NCBI RefSeq assembly: GCF_023898315.1
Contig: NC_064622.1
Span: 359,271,234-359,335,233, forward strand
DNA length: 64,000 bases
Source: Schistocerca nitens
Lineage: Eukaryota; Arthropoda; Insecta; Orthoptera; Acrididae
Reading direction: 5' to 3'
The position numbers and the translations under genes are program-made. This document shows, piece by piece, positions 22,092 to 34,773 of the stretch. Under the pieces are notes generated by a model. The model worked only from the letters and a program-made list of their open reading frames with translations. It did not search any database and was not told where the DNA came from. Position 1 is the stretch's first letter. The number at the start of each line of letters is the position of its first letter.

Positions 22092-23322
22092 CTGTTGTTG
22101 TTGTTGTGGTATTCAGTCCAGAGACTGGTTTGATGTAGCTCTCCATGCTACTCTATCCTGTGCAAGCTTCTTCATCTCCCAGTATCTACTGCAACCTACA
22201 TCGTTCTGAATCTGCTTAGTGTATTCATCTCTTGGTCTCCCTCCACGATTTTTACCCTCCACGCTGCCCTGCAATACTAAATTGGTGATCCCTTGATGCC
22301 TCAGAACATGTCCTACCAAACGATCCCTTCTTCTAGTCAAGTTGTGCCACAAACTTCTCTTCTTCCCAATTCTGTTCAATACCTCCTCATTAGTTATGTG
22401 ATATACCCATCTAATCTTCAGCATTCTTCTGTAGGACCACATTTCGAAAGCTTCTATTCTCTTCTTGTCCTAACTATTTATCGTCCATGTTTCACTTCCA
22501 TACATGGCTACACTCCATACAAATACTTTCAGAAACGACTTCCTGACACTTAAATCTATACTCGATGTTAACAAATTTCTCTTCTTCAGAAACACTTTCC
22601 TTGCCATTGCCAATCTACATTTTATATCCTCTCTACTTACGACCATCATCAGTCATTTTGCTCCCCAAATAGCAAAACTCCTTTACTTTACTTTAAGTGT
22701 CTCATTTCCTAATCTAATACCCTCAACCGATTTAGTTCGACTACATTCCATTATCCTCGTTTTCTTTCGTTGATGTTCATCTTATATCCTCCTTTCAAGA
22801 CACTGTCCATTCCGTTCAACTGGGCCAAGTCCTTTGCTGTCTCTGACAGAATTACAATGTCATCGGCGAACCTCAAAGTTTTTATTTCTTCTCCATGGAT
22901 TTTAATTCCTACTCCGAATTTTTCTTTTGTTTCCTTTACTGCTTGCTCAGTATACAGATTGAATAAGATCAGGGAGAGGCTACAACCCTGTCTCACTTCC
23001 TTCCCAACCACTGCTTCCCTTTCATGTCCCTCGACTCATAACTGCCATCTGGTTTCTATACAAATTGTAAATAGCCTTTCACTCCCTGTATTTTACCCCT
23101 GCCACCTTCAGAATTTGAAAGAGAGTATTCCAGTCAACATTGTCAAAAGCTTTCTGTAAGTCTACAAATGCTAGAAACGTAGGTTTGCCTTTCCTTAATC
23201 TATTTTCTAAGATAAGTCGTAGGGTCAGTATTGCCTCACGTGTTCCAATATTTCTACGGAATCCAAACTGATCTTCCCCGAGGTCTGCTTCTACCAGTAT
23301 TTCCATCCGTCTGTAAAGAATG
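22092..23322 (-). mobile_element. RTE-type LINE, 5'-truncated copy
   Basis: The 3' end lies at the left: a CAACAA-type tail (read on the minus strand) at 22092-22108 directly follows the element's conserved 3' sequence. The minus strand encodes the RT in broken frames: ADLGEDQFGFRRNIGTREAI, LAFVDLQKAFDNVDWNTLFQ (motif A), GKEVRQGCSLSLILFNLYTE (motif B), LRFADDIVILSETAKDLAQL (catalytic box), and WCYRRMLKIRWVYHITNEEV plus RLVGHVLRHQGITN in the C-terminal part. The copy starts abruptly within the RT region at about 23322, as expected of aborted target-primed reverse transcription. Same family as 42754-43999 and 60891-64000. Confidence 0.92.
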
Positions 23323-24237
23323 CGTACAGTCTTCATTTTCTTTCATTATACCCTGTCACATGTATATATAATTGTTTAGAATGTGCAGTTCCATCTGCAT
23401 TGCATGTGTCCTTTCTATAAGAATGGGCAAATTTACACTTCAGTTCTTTTACTATAGGTGGTGACGACTGAATAAATGACCTTTTTTTTTACAATAGGCA
23501 GAGACATCTGCGTTGTACGTGCCATTTCTATAAGAAGGGATGCATTAAAACTGTTGAAATATGAATTAGAGTTAGGAGGAGCAGATAACATATACCTCTG
23601 AGTGAATAGTAACTTGGCGGGAAAAACATGTCAAGAAGGCCAGCAAGCAGGGCTGGACGTACACGAACATCCTTTGTCTCCGACGTCATAGTGCCAATAC
23701 ATCAGAACTATGGTCGTAGAACCTGTCTCAGTATGCCCAGAACTGAATTCTGCACTGGTCACAGAACTCGTCTCAGTATGCCCAGAACTGAACTCTGCAC
23801 TGTTATAAATAGCCCGACAGGTCTGACCCCGATTGTGACGTCATAGAGCCAGTGCCAGTATTCTAGCTCCGGGGTAGTGTACCAGAATTCTACACTGTTG
23901 TAAATGAGCCACCAGGTCTGAGCTGGATTATAACGTCATAGAGCGTGTCCCAGTATTCCAGGTCAGCCAGCGTGAAAAACCTTCATTTTGAACTTCCCGC
24001 CAGGTTATACTCGAGACAACAAAGCTGCTTCCATAGGAAATAACCTAGCGTAATTTTAATGTCCCCTTCAAAATTTGAATTTCCCGTCATTTTATACGAA
24101 AAGGAATCAGCCTTTGTCAGGTCGGGGCCTACTTTATCAGTGAACTGTCCTTTCATACCTACAAGTGAGCTGTTATTCTCTTCTTGGTTATTGTTTCACA
24201 CAATACATTTTCCCTGAACACACAAAAAACAACATGG
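23323..24237. other. Non-coding stretch with degenerate tandem units
   Basis: No gene. About 23680-23960 contains imperfect repeats: CTCAGTATGCCCAGAACTGAA appears near 23728 and 23775 (first 20 bases identical), and units with ACGTCATAGAGC...CCAGTATTC recur near 23839 and 23934, about 96 bp apart. Confidence 0.5.
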
Positions 24238-24448
24238 TGAAATCCATTGTTCAAAAAAATGTGTGTGAAATCTTATGGGACTTAACTGCTAAGGTTATCA
24301 GTCCCTAAGCTTACACACTACTTAACCTAAATTATCCTAAGGACAAACACACACACCCATGCCCGAGGGAGGACTCGAACCTCCGCCGGGACCAGCCGCA
24401 CAGTCCATGACTGCAGCGCCTTAGACTGCTCGGCTGAAATCCATTGTT
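24238..24448 (-). mobile_element. SINE family B copy with 14-bp target duplication
   Basis: The body at 24252-24434 is on the minus strand: tRNA-like head at the right, B-box complement GGACTCGAACC at 24371-24381, family B middle (TAAGCTTACACACTACTTAA) and tail to the left. Perfect direct repeats TGAAATCCATTGTT at 24238-24251 and 24435-24448 flank it. It interrupts a mariner transposase scrap. Confidence 0.9.
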
Positions 24449-24830
24449 GTGGAATGGTGCGCTATAAGTGGTGCTGCTACTTCATGATAATGTCTGTCCC
24501 CACATCGAAAATGTAACGCAGAGTTACGCCTTCTTAAGTAGGAGACAGTCGAGAACCCGCCCTCAATCCTGATCTCTCCCCATGCGTCTTCGATCCATTA
24601 AAAAGACCTCGAACGGTCGACGATTCCTGTCCGACGAGGATGTGCAGCTGCCAGTTAAGGTCTTCTTCATGCAGCAGGACACGGTTTTACCAAACAGGTA
24701 TCTTTAAACTGGTGCGTTGGTGGGGTGATTGCTTCAATGCTCACGGCGATTTTGCCTGATTGGCATTATGGTTATGAACTGAACGACACTGTAACGGGAA
24801 CTTTTTGATTACCCCTTATATTACAGTTGT
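24449..24830 (+). pseudogene. Mariner transposase C-terminal scrap
   Basis: Related at DNA level to 4850-5165: GGTGCTGCTACTTCATGATA, ATCGAAAATGTAACGCAGAG, CGACGATTCCTGTCC and GATTTTGCCTGATTGGCAT recur in the same order. The protein would start at the HDNVCPH-like second Asp block. Frame changes and a roughly 80-bp extra stretch near 24660-24740 make it unreadable as a gene. Confidence 0.65.
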
Positions 24831-25750
24831 TACTGGCTGCTTCAGAAGAACTCGCAGTTTGCCGTGTAACTAGACCTATGCCATTATCTAGATCTATTAT
24901 TACTACACTATTCGCATTCCCCCAACTGGTATGTGCATGTCTCATCAAACCCCGAAACTATGCATATACATATGGGTGGCTGTTGCATTTTTTGTCGATT
25001 CTTCTAATTAACTTTTAGTTGTGTCTTCCATTTTTCTACTACGGAACTAACAGTTCTTGTTGTTCATTAACTTTGCTCTTCTGACCTATTCGTGTTAGTT
25101 GATCTGAAATCCAAGGAATTGATTTTTTGATATACAGTGTGTAATTAAATTAGCCGTAGTTCATAAATTTTGACCTTTTACAATTATCTGCAAATCAGTC
25201 AGATTGCCTGTGTTCTCTCTCTATCTGGAAATGGGCAACTGAAAGCATCATGATCAGTGTAACGTTATCCTGCGCCTTCACAGATAGGTGTGTTACTACA
25301 TCCCACTCGATGTATGGGATATAGGTCCTGACCTGTTAAACGTCACACCACACCTCTGAGACTAGTCTTGACACGCAGACAAGAAAATGCAGTGGGGGGG
25401 ACATTATAACATATACAGCTGATTCCACATAGTTGTTCCATTCACCACTGTATGACAATGACATCGTTTGCGCAGCAGTTGACGACTTTAATTCATCAAA
25501 GTTCAACCAATTTGCATAATATATTTATAAATTATATAGACAATCTTTCTTTGTGAATGAGTTACCATCAGCGAAAACTGTACCAAAATGCCCACATTAG
25601 TTTCCAGATTAGACCGAATATACAGACAGAAAATGTGGCTGAGGACTTTACACAAGAAGGTTATGGCCAAACGTTCAGGAAACATGCCTCACACATTGAG
25701 GAAGAAAATATGCGATATGGCTCAGGAGACGGGTTATTTCCTAGTTAGAG
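24831..25750. other. Intergenic stretch
   Basis: No supported gene or repeat boundary. The short open frames around 25557-25812 overlap in two phases and match nothing I recognise. Confidence 0.35.
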
Positions 25751-25756
25751 CTCAGT

Positions 25757-26330
25757 TTTTACACCTACCTAAGAGATTAATCATCTACTTTGAAACGAAG
25801 ACTCATCCGTGAACAGCACATTTCCACTAAAGATAGGGTTGACACACTGTGGAATAAACCATTCGCAGAAGTGCACCTGTGCAGGAAAATTAGCTGCTGA
25901 CGGCGCCTGCACTCACTGTACATGGTACAGATGCAGTAGTTCCTCATGTAGCACTATCCAGACAGTCACGTGGTCAACATTACTTGTTGCAGATAATTTT
26001 CTAGCTCACACAAGGTTTCGTCGCCAACAGCACGAAGAAATTCCTCCTCTAGTTGAGATGTCGTCGTCCTAGGCCATCAATCGCGTGTTGCAGGCTTAAA
26101 CTTCCTATGCTCCCCAAGATAACGACCAATTATCTCAAACGGCCTCCTGACGTGCACAGTCGTTCTGTAAATCTCTCCCGATGCGAACGCTGAGCACCAC
26201 GGCCATTACCCCGTGCTAATCCGTACAACAAATGGGCTTCTGCCGGCTCTGCATTTGAGTACACCTCCACAGTACCGAAAACGAAGTCCGTGACGAACAC
26301 TAGACAGTTGGTGTTAACGCGCTTCATGCT
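25757..26330 (-). pseudogene. Mariner-like transposase fragment (DUF4817-type HTH)
   Basis: The minus-strand frame 26327-26130 includes VYSNAEPAEAHLLYGLARGN followed by GRGAQRSHRERFTER, matching the helix-turn-helix seen at the start of a large insect transposase group (YxxAExADMHxxYGxAxGNxxxAxRxYxERxP). Weaker similarity runs on to about 25780 (LSGWCYMRNYCICTMY region, where the family has VHxxLRxxxLYPYHxQRVQ). The catalytic half is missing. Confidence 0.65.
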
Positions 26331-26334
26331 AGAA

Positions 26335-27119
26335 GAGCAATCAAGTTAGTTGCATCTAAACATAAGCAATGAAGTGAGTTTGCCAACATTGCCTTCACTA
26401 AATTGAAACATCAAACACTGGCGGTGAAACTAAGAATTACAACTTACTGTGCATTCTAACCAAATGTTACCAAGACGGTATTTTGAACCAAGGCCGAAAA
26501 TACCGCAGGGCAAGGAGGAGCCGAGGCCCCTCTCTAGCTCTCAGGAAAAGGGAAAGATATTGTGTAACCAAGCGTTTTTCTTTCAACAAAATGATTAAGA
26601 GTCGGTATACCCCAGATTTTTAACAGGGTCGGAACTGGAACTTTTTATGGCTACTTACAAGTCGCCATTCATCTTCCAAAATATTAAAAATGCTTCACAC
26701 CTCTCCCCCCCCCTTCCCCACTGTCTGCGCCTCCCCCCTATACACTAATAAACTACCGTATAGACCCTCTTGTTTTGAACAGCTCACGTAAGAAAAAGTT
26801 TTTATGTAACGCGGGTGCGTTCTGTTTCTGCGTGTTTTTCGTGATTACTGTAGTGTGATTATAAAGAGAAGTAGTAAATGAGGTCTAACATGAAAATAAG
26901 TGTTTTCGGATTCGTATCGTTATAACATATTTCATTCCTCTGTGTGTGGGGCAGTGGCGGTTCGTGAATATAAATTTTGGTTGTTCACAAATTTTTAGAC
27001 TCAGATAAATATGAGAGTGTGAAACTAATAGCTCCTGCTGCATAACAGTTATGCTTATCAACACATTTATAAACTACAGCCACTGTCAGTAAGAATAACA
27101 ACAGTAATAATAATAATAT
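26335..27119. other. Intergenic stretch
   Basis: No gene recognised. Contains C-rich (26700-26740) and AT-rich parts up to the left target duplication of the LTR retrotransposon. Confidence 0.4.
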
Positions 27120-27123
27120 GTAT

Positions 27124-27714
27124 TGAAACGTCCCCTTAGAACAATTATACATGACTGTGCTTAAACTGACACACAATATTTTTTAGCGCAACGCAATCTG
27201 ACTTTCAATAATCCCTACAAAAGAATGGCCCTGACTAACATTAACCTATACCTTTCACAAATCACTTACCTCACAAAAATCTTCGTTACTCGAACTACTG
27301 CAATACAGCGAGCGCCACTACAGCCAGCTAAATAAAAGATTCAAACTACGGAAGGTACTAACTACTAATAGGCATAGTTAGCAAATGAAAGAATTTGATA
27401 GAGAACAAACAATGTATTTACCTCAATAGTGTTCAAAAGTCATAATGTATATAGCAGTTCATGACATCCAGTCTTACAAATTTCAAAACTCCGCCATCTC
27501 TCTCCCCACATCCACCACTGCTGGCGGCTCACCTCCAACTGCCGAACGCTATGCGCTGTTAACATCCAGCTGCCCAACACTACAATGGCAGACAACAATG
27601 CAAACTAGCCACAGACTGCACACAGCACAGCCAGTGATTTTCATACAGAGCGCTACGTGGCGTTGCCAATAAGAAAACATAAACAGATAAGAAAACATAA
27701 ACAGCCTACTTACA
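27124..27714 (-). repeat. 3' LTR (591 bp)
   Basis: Nearly identical to 34774-35346. It differs by eight single-base changes and a tandem duplication of 18 bp (GATAAGAAAACATAAACA) near 27686-27703. Being at the 3' end of the minus-strand element, it would supply the polyadenylation signal. Confidence 0.95.
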
Positions 27715-27745
27715 TAGCCCCCATGCTCCCCACAAAATATTTTAC
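27715..27745 (-). promoter_or_regulatory. Likely polypurine tract
   Basis: Directly inside the 3' LTR the minus strand reads GTGGGGAGCATGGGGGCTA, a purine-rich stretch at the position where plus-strand DNA priming occurs in LTR retrotransposons. Confidence 0.7.
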
Positions 27746-27820
27746 AGATTGTTTTGGGCAGTGGCCAATAATGATTTGATAAAATTTTTCATAATTACAA
27801 TAACAAAGATATCAAATGCA

Positions 27821-27904
27821 CACACTTATTGATACAATGTTGGTCAAAAGCTAAAAGTTTCTCACACTTATTGATACAATGTTGGTCAAAAGCTAAAATT
27901 TTCT
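27821..27904. repeat. Two 42-bp tandem copies
   Basis: The unit beginning CACACTTATTGATACAATGT occurs at 27821-27862 and 27863-27904 with a single-base difference near the end. It lies in the non-coding part of the LTR retrotransposon. Confidence 0.85.
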
Positions 27905-28157
27905 CACAGTCCATAAAGACAGTCCTGATCGTTCATCACAGTAAAATAGCAGTGTCTTTCTCGAAGTCTGAGCAGTAAAAGAAAATGCACATGGAAGTAG
28001 TGGATTTCCACGCAGTCTTGAAGAAGTAGTGTTGTCCTTCCAACGGAAAGACTGTGCTGACCCTTGACATGCAGACAGGTAATGGGTCACAACAGAGTAA
28101 AGCCACCGCAGAGTCAGTCGAAGTTTTGAAGCATATTGGTAGGTAGGTCATCACAGA

Positions 28158-28292
28158 GCAGACCCACTGTATTTCTCGTAGAGATTATGGTATTGGTGGG
28201 CCACCAGAGGTGCAGACCCACTGAAGTCCTTGTAGAAATAATGGTACTGGTGAGTCATCAAAGGTGTAGACCCACTGTAGTCCTTGTAGAGA
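28158..28292. repeat. 54-bp tandem repeat, about 2.5 copies
   Basis: Units start GCAGACCCACTG at 28158 and 28212, and GTAGACCCACTG at 28266; the last is incomplete. Both strands stay partly open across it because 54 is a multiple of three. It is inside the LTR element. Confidence 0.85.
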
Positions 28293-31200
28293 TGGCTAGC
28301 AGCCATCCGTTGCGACTGTGCAGGAGCACAATCACCATCAAAGAGTCTTACAGACAATATAGCAAGTCCATGAACCACCACTTGTGTACTCACAAATTTT
28401 TTTTTCTGAAATGTCCTTAGAACCAGCAATGCTGTTATCCAGTCCCTTGCTGAATTATTAACACATGTGCAAACACTAACAGTCCCAACGTCTCACATAT
28501 TGTCCATATACTATGACCAACAGAAACGTGTGCAGTGAAATGTAACTTACAAGTTACTTAATTTGATGAACTGGTGTCAATAACAATTTTATAACATAAA
28601 AATACAATAACAAAGATACAAAATACACCATTAAAGAACATAACAATACAGATAACATTTGTGGTAATGCAGGCTTTACAGAAGAATCGAAATAACATAT
28701 ACATCAATGTTACAGGAATTATGACATAAGTAAATACATAAAAGATCAGAATAACTTTTGAAACATCAACTTCACATGTGAGCATTAAAACAAAACAGAA
28801 TAAATAATGTCTAAACATCTTTACAAAGTGAATAACATAGTATTTGAAAAACTATACAACATAAATCTTATTAGCTAAACACTTAAAGACAGGAAAAAGA
28901 CAAATACACAGGGTGACATAAACACATAGCGGAATAATACAAAAGGAAAGACAGGGTTCGTTTTCAGTGTGACATTTGGTACTGCAGTCCAACCCAAAAC
29001 TTCGTTCTGTAGATCTTTCCCCTTATTTCAACATTTGTTGCCACCAAAAAAAAAATCCTATCCAAGCATGCTTTCTGTATTCTGTTCACATCCTCTTTCA
29101 AAATTCTTTTTTGGTCAAACCATGTTCTTATAGCTTCCCAATGCATTTCTTCCAATTCATCACAACTCGTTCTCACATACAGCTTACCCCATCTTAAGCT
29201 AACTTAAATCTACTGAGCTCAGATGCTAAACTAAGGGACGAGGCAATGCAGCAGCACAAAACAATTAACACAAACAGCAATGACAAAAAAATGGAAATTG
29301 GCAAAGCAAGCTACAGTAAATCTAAATTACCAAGCAAATGCAACTTTACAACTAATATGAGCCAATGTGCAGCAACAAGAAAAATAAATCAGTAGTAAAA
29401 CTAGCTTAACAGAGTAATACAAAGTGAAATTTAGTAGCACTATGCCTGGCAAACAGCAGCAGCAAATGCAATAACTTATATCTAAACATGACAAAGCTCA
29501 AGCAGAAAAAATATTACAGTAAAAATGGCCATGTTAATACCTATGTTACATCTTAACACTAGAGTGATGCATCACTAAAACTTACTCTGCAATAAAGTTA
29601 CCCAGTCATTAAAAAAATTATTTATGCAATTCCTGTGAAGGGAAATGTCTATTTGTGCTCTCTTTTCTAAGAAAGTATATGAGAAACGTATTCTTTACTG
29701 TGTCTGTAGACAGAAAATACTAATATTAGTACATATATTAAATTTTATAATAACCAATGCTGCAGTGCAGCTAGAAACTAGATATTAAAGAAAATGAGCA
29801 AATATGTACAAAGGAAGGTATGAAACATCATTCAGTAGCCATATGGCATTTAATAAGGTAGTAAAAAATATCTCTCAACTAGAAAGACATTAGTCATAAT
29901 CAGGTGTATAGACATAAAATATTTCTCGTCATTTCATTAAACATTTCAGTAAATATAATAAATTAAGAGCGCCACAGTGTTATCATATGTTTTCAAGTTT
30001 GAGTGTGTCGTATTTGCGATGCTTTCGACAAAGAAATGTCAATAGTGAGGATAATGGCCTCTTTTTTTTCTTTTTTTTTTTTTTTTGCACCTAATGGCTT
30101 TCTTTTGTCAGACGACTACCTCTCAGCTGGGCGCCCAAAACGCATTACGTCAAGGTCACTTGCCTTTCTTACTGAAATATTTACGACAGCAGTTTCCGCT
30201 ACAGTGGCAGTCTCATATAAAAAAATTTCACAGGTCGAGAATTTGCGCTGCAAATATGTAGAAACATCCTATGAATATAACAGTGTTCAAAAAGTTTTCG
30301 TTGGCATTGTGATACATTCACGCATTTACACACATTTCATAACTCTTAAAGTACGATTCTTGGTTTCCAACATCCTTTTCCACAAATCAGAGTCTCTAAC
30401 CACTACTCATTATTCATATGCGTATTCGTCGACACTTCTTCAATATTTCATCATAATAAATACATAGCATGATCAAATTCCTCATATACGGTAGCATCAT
30501 CTTATTGATCATAAACATACCTCAACAGCATAATACACATCGTCGTCATAAAAATAACATCATAACACCTCAGACAAATCTCAAAAACGTCATAGCTTTC
30601 TCCAATAATTTCAAAACCTAAAAAAAAATTCTCTGCTCATTTAAATAGTGTCATCTACCTCAAATGTACTTCAAAAATCGTGATCCCATACCAAATATAT
30701 CATTCAAAGCCCTCATAGTATCACAATGGTTCCAAAAAAATATGAACAGTTCACAAAGTACAGACAAAATACAATTTCATAAGTGTGACGTTATCCAACG
30801 GTGTAATTGCGTAAACATGTGTCACTGATGTAGTAAAAAAAATGTTTATCTCTCAGTTAAATGATCAGATAGCTGTGTAATTTGTGTGTTAGAGAAATAT
30901 GGTACCGATGTGTAAAGTTGTATAAGCAAATACCATATTAGCTAGGGCTCCTTGTGCTTGCCAAACACATGGTACACAAAGTAAGCGTGTAACCCCCTGA
31001 GGATTAATGTAATTATACCCTCAGGTGTTACAGATTACAGCAATGGAATGAAATGTATCACGGAAAACTTTTGTATCATTGTACTTCAAATATCTTTAAA
31101 AATAAATGTTTTAAGTACAAAATTAATCACTCAAATACGTGTCCTTTAGCACTAAATGTGCGTCTTGCTGTAAGATAATTCTGTGGAAGTGTCGTAGTTA

Positions 31201-32087
31201 TCGTCCTCCGAAATCTAAGTTCTGCAGAAGTCAATGTACTTACCTCATCATAAACAAAAGTGAAATGCTATGCGTATAGATATCGTAGTTATTACGTACA
31301 TTACCATGATCAAGAAAGTACTACACTGTAACGTATTGCTGTGCTACAAAAAAGGCAGTCTTATTGTAGCTATACCACAAAAGTTACTACTAAAACATGT
31401 TTTACTTTCCAGAATAATTCAGAAAAACTGTGCAGATATAAAACAGAAACACCGCAAAAGCAACAATGTAAATTGTGTCACACATTAGTAGCGTCGTGAT
31501 ATAATCATGTAGCTGTCAAAGAAACCAAATACTAAGTCATCTTTAATCTCACAAAAACTACTTCAAATAAGGAATGTGTTTTCAAGTAAACCAAAATGTT
31601 GCATTAAAATCTCATTAGCAGTACCAGTATATGTCCTAAGTATGTAAGCCTGATAGTCGTTACGTAATCGTGCAACTAACAAGCAAGAGTGTACACACAC
31701 AATAACACTGTCTCGTCTGTTCACTATAACAATGCATTTGTAAATATTATCTAAATATGTTCCCTAGGTTCTAGACTGGATAGTTAACTTCAAAACATTG
31801 TTGCATGTTAACAGTTTCTAAGTGTGACAAATTGTACTAGTAGCGTGAAGTGAAAAATTTTATTGGGAAGACTTAAGTTAAAAAGCAGATTATCTTTCTA
31901 TAAACGGTGTTACATGCGAAATGTGGTGCAAGCCTTTACTCTTCCTACAATGCAGACCTCCAGCTTCAACGGAATTATCATATGGTATATGGTACATCGG
32001 TAAAGAATACTCAAATTTTTCTCAAGGTTAACGTCTATGTTATTTTTCTCTGAGCCAGCCAGCGCACGTGGCTGCCTGCGGCGAGAG

Positions 32088-34477
32088 TCATTGTCTGCTA
32101 TCTCTTTGTTGGCGAGCGTCGTTATTGGGATTAGGAGACCTAACTTCTACAAATTCACCTTGCCGAGAAGGCCCTGCCCTGTTTGAAGCTCGCCAGTTCT
32201 GATGGAATTCAGGTCTGTCGCTTTGTCGGTAGTTTACATAGTTTCTTGTTTGTCGGTCATGTGGTGGAGAATTTCTCCTGGAATCATAACTGCGTGGTGG
32301 ACCGTTGCGTCTGAAGTTATTCTGTCTCCCTTGATAATAATTGTTTTTGTTCCCATATTGTCTGTTTGTATGGTAATCTCTGTCATATTCATTACTACGG
32401 AAATGCGATCTTTCTCTGTAACTATTATTACTCTGCCAGTGGTTGTCATATGGGTGGTGTCTGTTTTGGTCACGATTTGCATTGTAAGAATAGACTTGTT
32501 GTGTCCAGTTATTGTTTCTGTCGTCACGGAATTGTGACGGATGTGACCTGTAGTGATTGTTTTCCTGTTTTCGCATCCCGTGACTGTCTGTGTCAATTTA
32601 TAATTCTTGTAAGAGTCCCTGAAAAGCTTCAATGTCGTCTTTGCAACGTCCTACCAAAATAATATTTCTTAAATGTTCAGGCAATTTCATTAAGCAAATG
32701 CGGATGAGTTCTGAGGGGCTGTATGGGTTTGTCAGGTACTGATTCTTGTGCAACATGTCTTCAAAATATTTCACAAGACTGGAAAATTCAGATTGTTCGA
32801 AATGTTTCATCATTATGATGCCATGTTTTACTCGGTCTGTGTTGCTTGAGACCAATATGCTGAGAGGAAGGCATGGTAAAATTCTCCTTCACTGTGGCAA
32901 TCGTGAATGACCGATCGCATTCTTACAGCTGGTTCATTCTCTAAGTAGCCACACATAAATTCTAATCTGTGTTCTAATGACCGGTTGGGAGGAAAACAAT
33001 GAGAGAATTGATGGAGCCATGCTTGTGGATGAATGTCGTTGCCAGAATTCTTAAATGTTTTGAATTTACGTGTAGTAATGAACAGCTTATAGTCAAAATC
33101 ATCATGTCGGCGAGTTGCATGTCGGTCATTGTTACGTCGTTTCGGCGGTTCCATCTCAAAATTCGGTCTACCTTGCCAATTTCTTTCATAATTTCCGAAG
33201 TGCCCTGTGTTATTATTTTGTGGCAGTTGCGTATTTCTATGTCCCTCTTCCTGTATTGGAGCGCGAGTGTCCTCTGAAACACGTAATTCTTGTATTACCT
33301 GTGTCAGCTGATCTTGTACTTCCTGGATTTCTCTTTGGTGTTGCGCATTAATTTGATTCTGATTTTGTTTGAATTTCCTAATTTGTTCGCACTTTTCTGT
33401 GTCATTAAAGACTACCGGTTTTGTGTCATTCAGATTATCATCTACCTTCGTAGATAAATTATTTATCTGATCCGAAAGTTCAACTACTTTCTCTGATAAT
33501 GAACTAATTTCCTCCATGTGTCTTTCTGAACCAATTTTCAGAGTATCTACAGTGTCCTTTAAGTTGTCTTGAGTTTTTGCACGTTGCGTAACCGAATCGG
33601 TAGATGCAACTGAGTCAATTTTAGCTTGCAAGGTCTCATGATTTTCATGAACAATAGTTTGCAGTTCTTTTATGGCTGCTTCGTGATTCTGTAATGTATT
33701 TTCATGCCGCGAAAAAATAGGTTGAAAATGCTCAGAAATCTGTGTTTTTACGTCATTACAGACTTTTTGACATTTCGATTCAATGTTATGTAACTCAGTA
33801 GTTAAATCTTCACGTGTGTGTTCAAGTGTGGTGTCTAACTTTTGAAGCTGTTGCTGTGTTTGTCTCTGATTTTGTTGCATTGTGTCTAACTTTTGAAGCT
33901 TTTGCTGTGTTTGTCTCTGATTTTGTTCCATTGTGTCTAACTTTTGAAGCTTTTTCTGTGTTTGTCTCTGATTTTGTTCCATTGTGTCTAACTTTTGAAG
34001 ATTTTGTTCCATTATGTCTAACTTTTGAAGCTTTTGTCCCATTTGTTGCATTAATTGTAATAACAATTCACTGGTGTCTGAAACATGCTCCTCAGTGCTA
34101 TTCGGCAATGCATTTGAACCGGCAATATTCGCAGTTTGAAAAGCAGAAAATGTGTCTTGACTTATTTGAGAAAACGGTGAGGACGCAAAACCTGAATCTA
34201 CAGTATTTGCAAGATTGTGTCCTGTCATTTCGGATTCCTCAGGCAAGCTGTTGCCGACCGATCGATCGATAATGCTTCCCTGTTCACTAATTGTTTCACT
34301 GTCTACACCATTGTTTGCAGCCCGCTCCATTTCCCTATGCACAATTACCAAATTACTACTTTGAACATTAGTTAATTCATTACTCGGTGGCGCTAACACA
34401 CTGCTTTCGTCTTCACTGTCATTTCTCAGTTTACTTTGGAGCCTAGTATTACGTTTTTCACACGCCATTATTGTCAC
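32088..34477 (-). pseudogene. gag-like polyprotein gene, one frameshift and one stop
   Basis: Structural protein of the LTR element, expected to form the particle that packages its RNA. The ATG at 34475-34477 opens 549 codons. Residues 1-130 are polar and acidic; about 145-215 are 17-residue coiled-coil repeats (KLQKLDTMEQNQRQTQQ); more coiled coil runs to about 400; then a capsid-like part with NDIHPQAWLHQFSHCFP and HRLEFMCGYLENEPAVRMRS. An apparent one-base deletion near 32848 shifts the frame; the continuation (VKYFEDMLHKNQYLTNPYSP, LIRICLMKLPEHLRNIILVG) ends at a TAA at 32598-32600 and resumes to 32088. The last 160 residues are rich in Arg, Asn, Gln, Ser and Tyr, nucleocapsid-like but without a CCHC zinc knuckle. 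Gag identity is inferred from position, capsid-like pattern and composition. Confidence 0.82.
33830..34035 (-). repeat. 51-bp tandem repeat encoding coiled-coil units
   Basis: About three and a half copies of a 51-bp unit (plus strand: TTTGTCTCTGATTTTGTT, then GTGTCTAACTTTTGAAGC). It encodes 17-residue glutamine-rich heptad-type repeats in the gag-like protein. Unit counts probably vary between copies of the element. Confidence 0.88.
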
Positions 34478-34773
34478 AATATTTCACACGATAACACAGA
34501 AAAGCACAATTTGAAGAGCAAAAATAAGAGAACACATTAACGTAGCACTGAAAATAATATCTCGTTAATTGCAAGCGCAGCTACGAAATACTTGGTGCAA
34601 ATTCACATGCATGCCACACCTGTTTTACTGTACAACAATGAAAGACTGCAACTAAAAAGGAGATTCTCTCTACAATTACGCGCTAGCAATAAACAAAATC
34701 TACACTAATTACACAAACTACAAGAAAAAATCAGAAGATTCCAGTGAGGCATCCTCGGCTAAGGGTCGACATA

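Larger units (their letters stand above)
27746..32087. other. Non-coding interior of the LTR element
   Basis: About 4.3 kb, AT-rich, with no pol domain on either strand. The frame 29176-28964 on the minus strand (SCDELEEMHWEAIRTWFDQK at its start) is the only stretch that reads like protein; I cannot assign it. A pyrimidine run lies at 30060-30086. Directly after gag, one frame stays open through SEKNNIDVNLEKNLSI and might be the stub of a lost pol. Confidence 0.6.

Noticed and set aside
27821-28292. CRISPR-like or satellite array in the LTR element
   Set aside because: Only two to three copies with no spacers; simple tandem duplications in a eukaryotic retrotransposon.
30003-30467. A 154-codon plus-strand ORF
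   Set aside because: It lies antisense in the non-coding part of the LTR element, starts near a T run, and the translation looks like random AT-rich sequence.
33814-34272. A 152-codon plus-strand ORF with repeated FEAFAVFVSDFV units
   Set aside because: It is the antisense reading of the 51-bp coiled-coil repeat in gag; the period is a multiple of three, so the shadow frame stays open.
32088-34477. A host coiled-coil gene rather than a gag
   Set aside because: It is located exactly between a matched LTR pair on the proper strand, with a capsid-like segment and a basic tail; gag is the better explanation, although no search was run.
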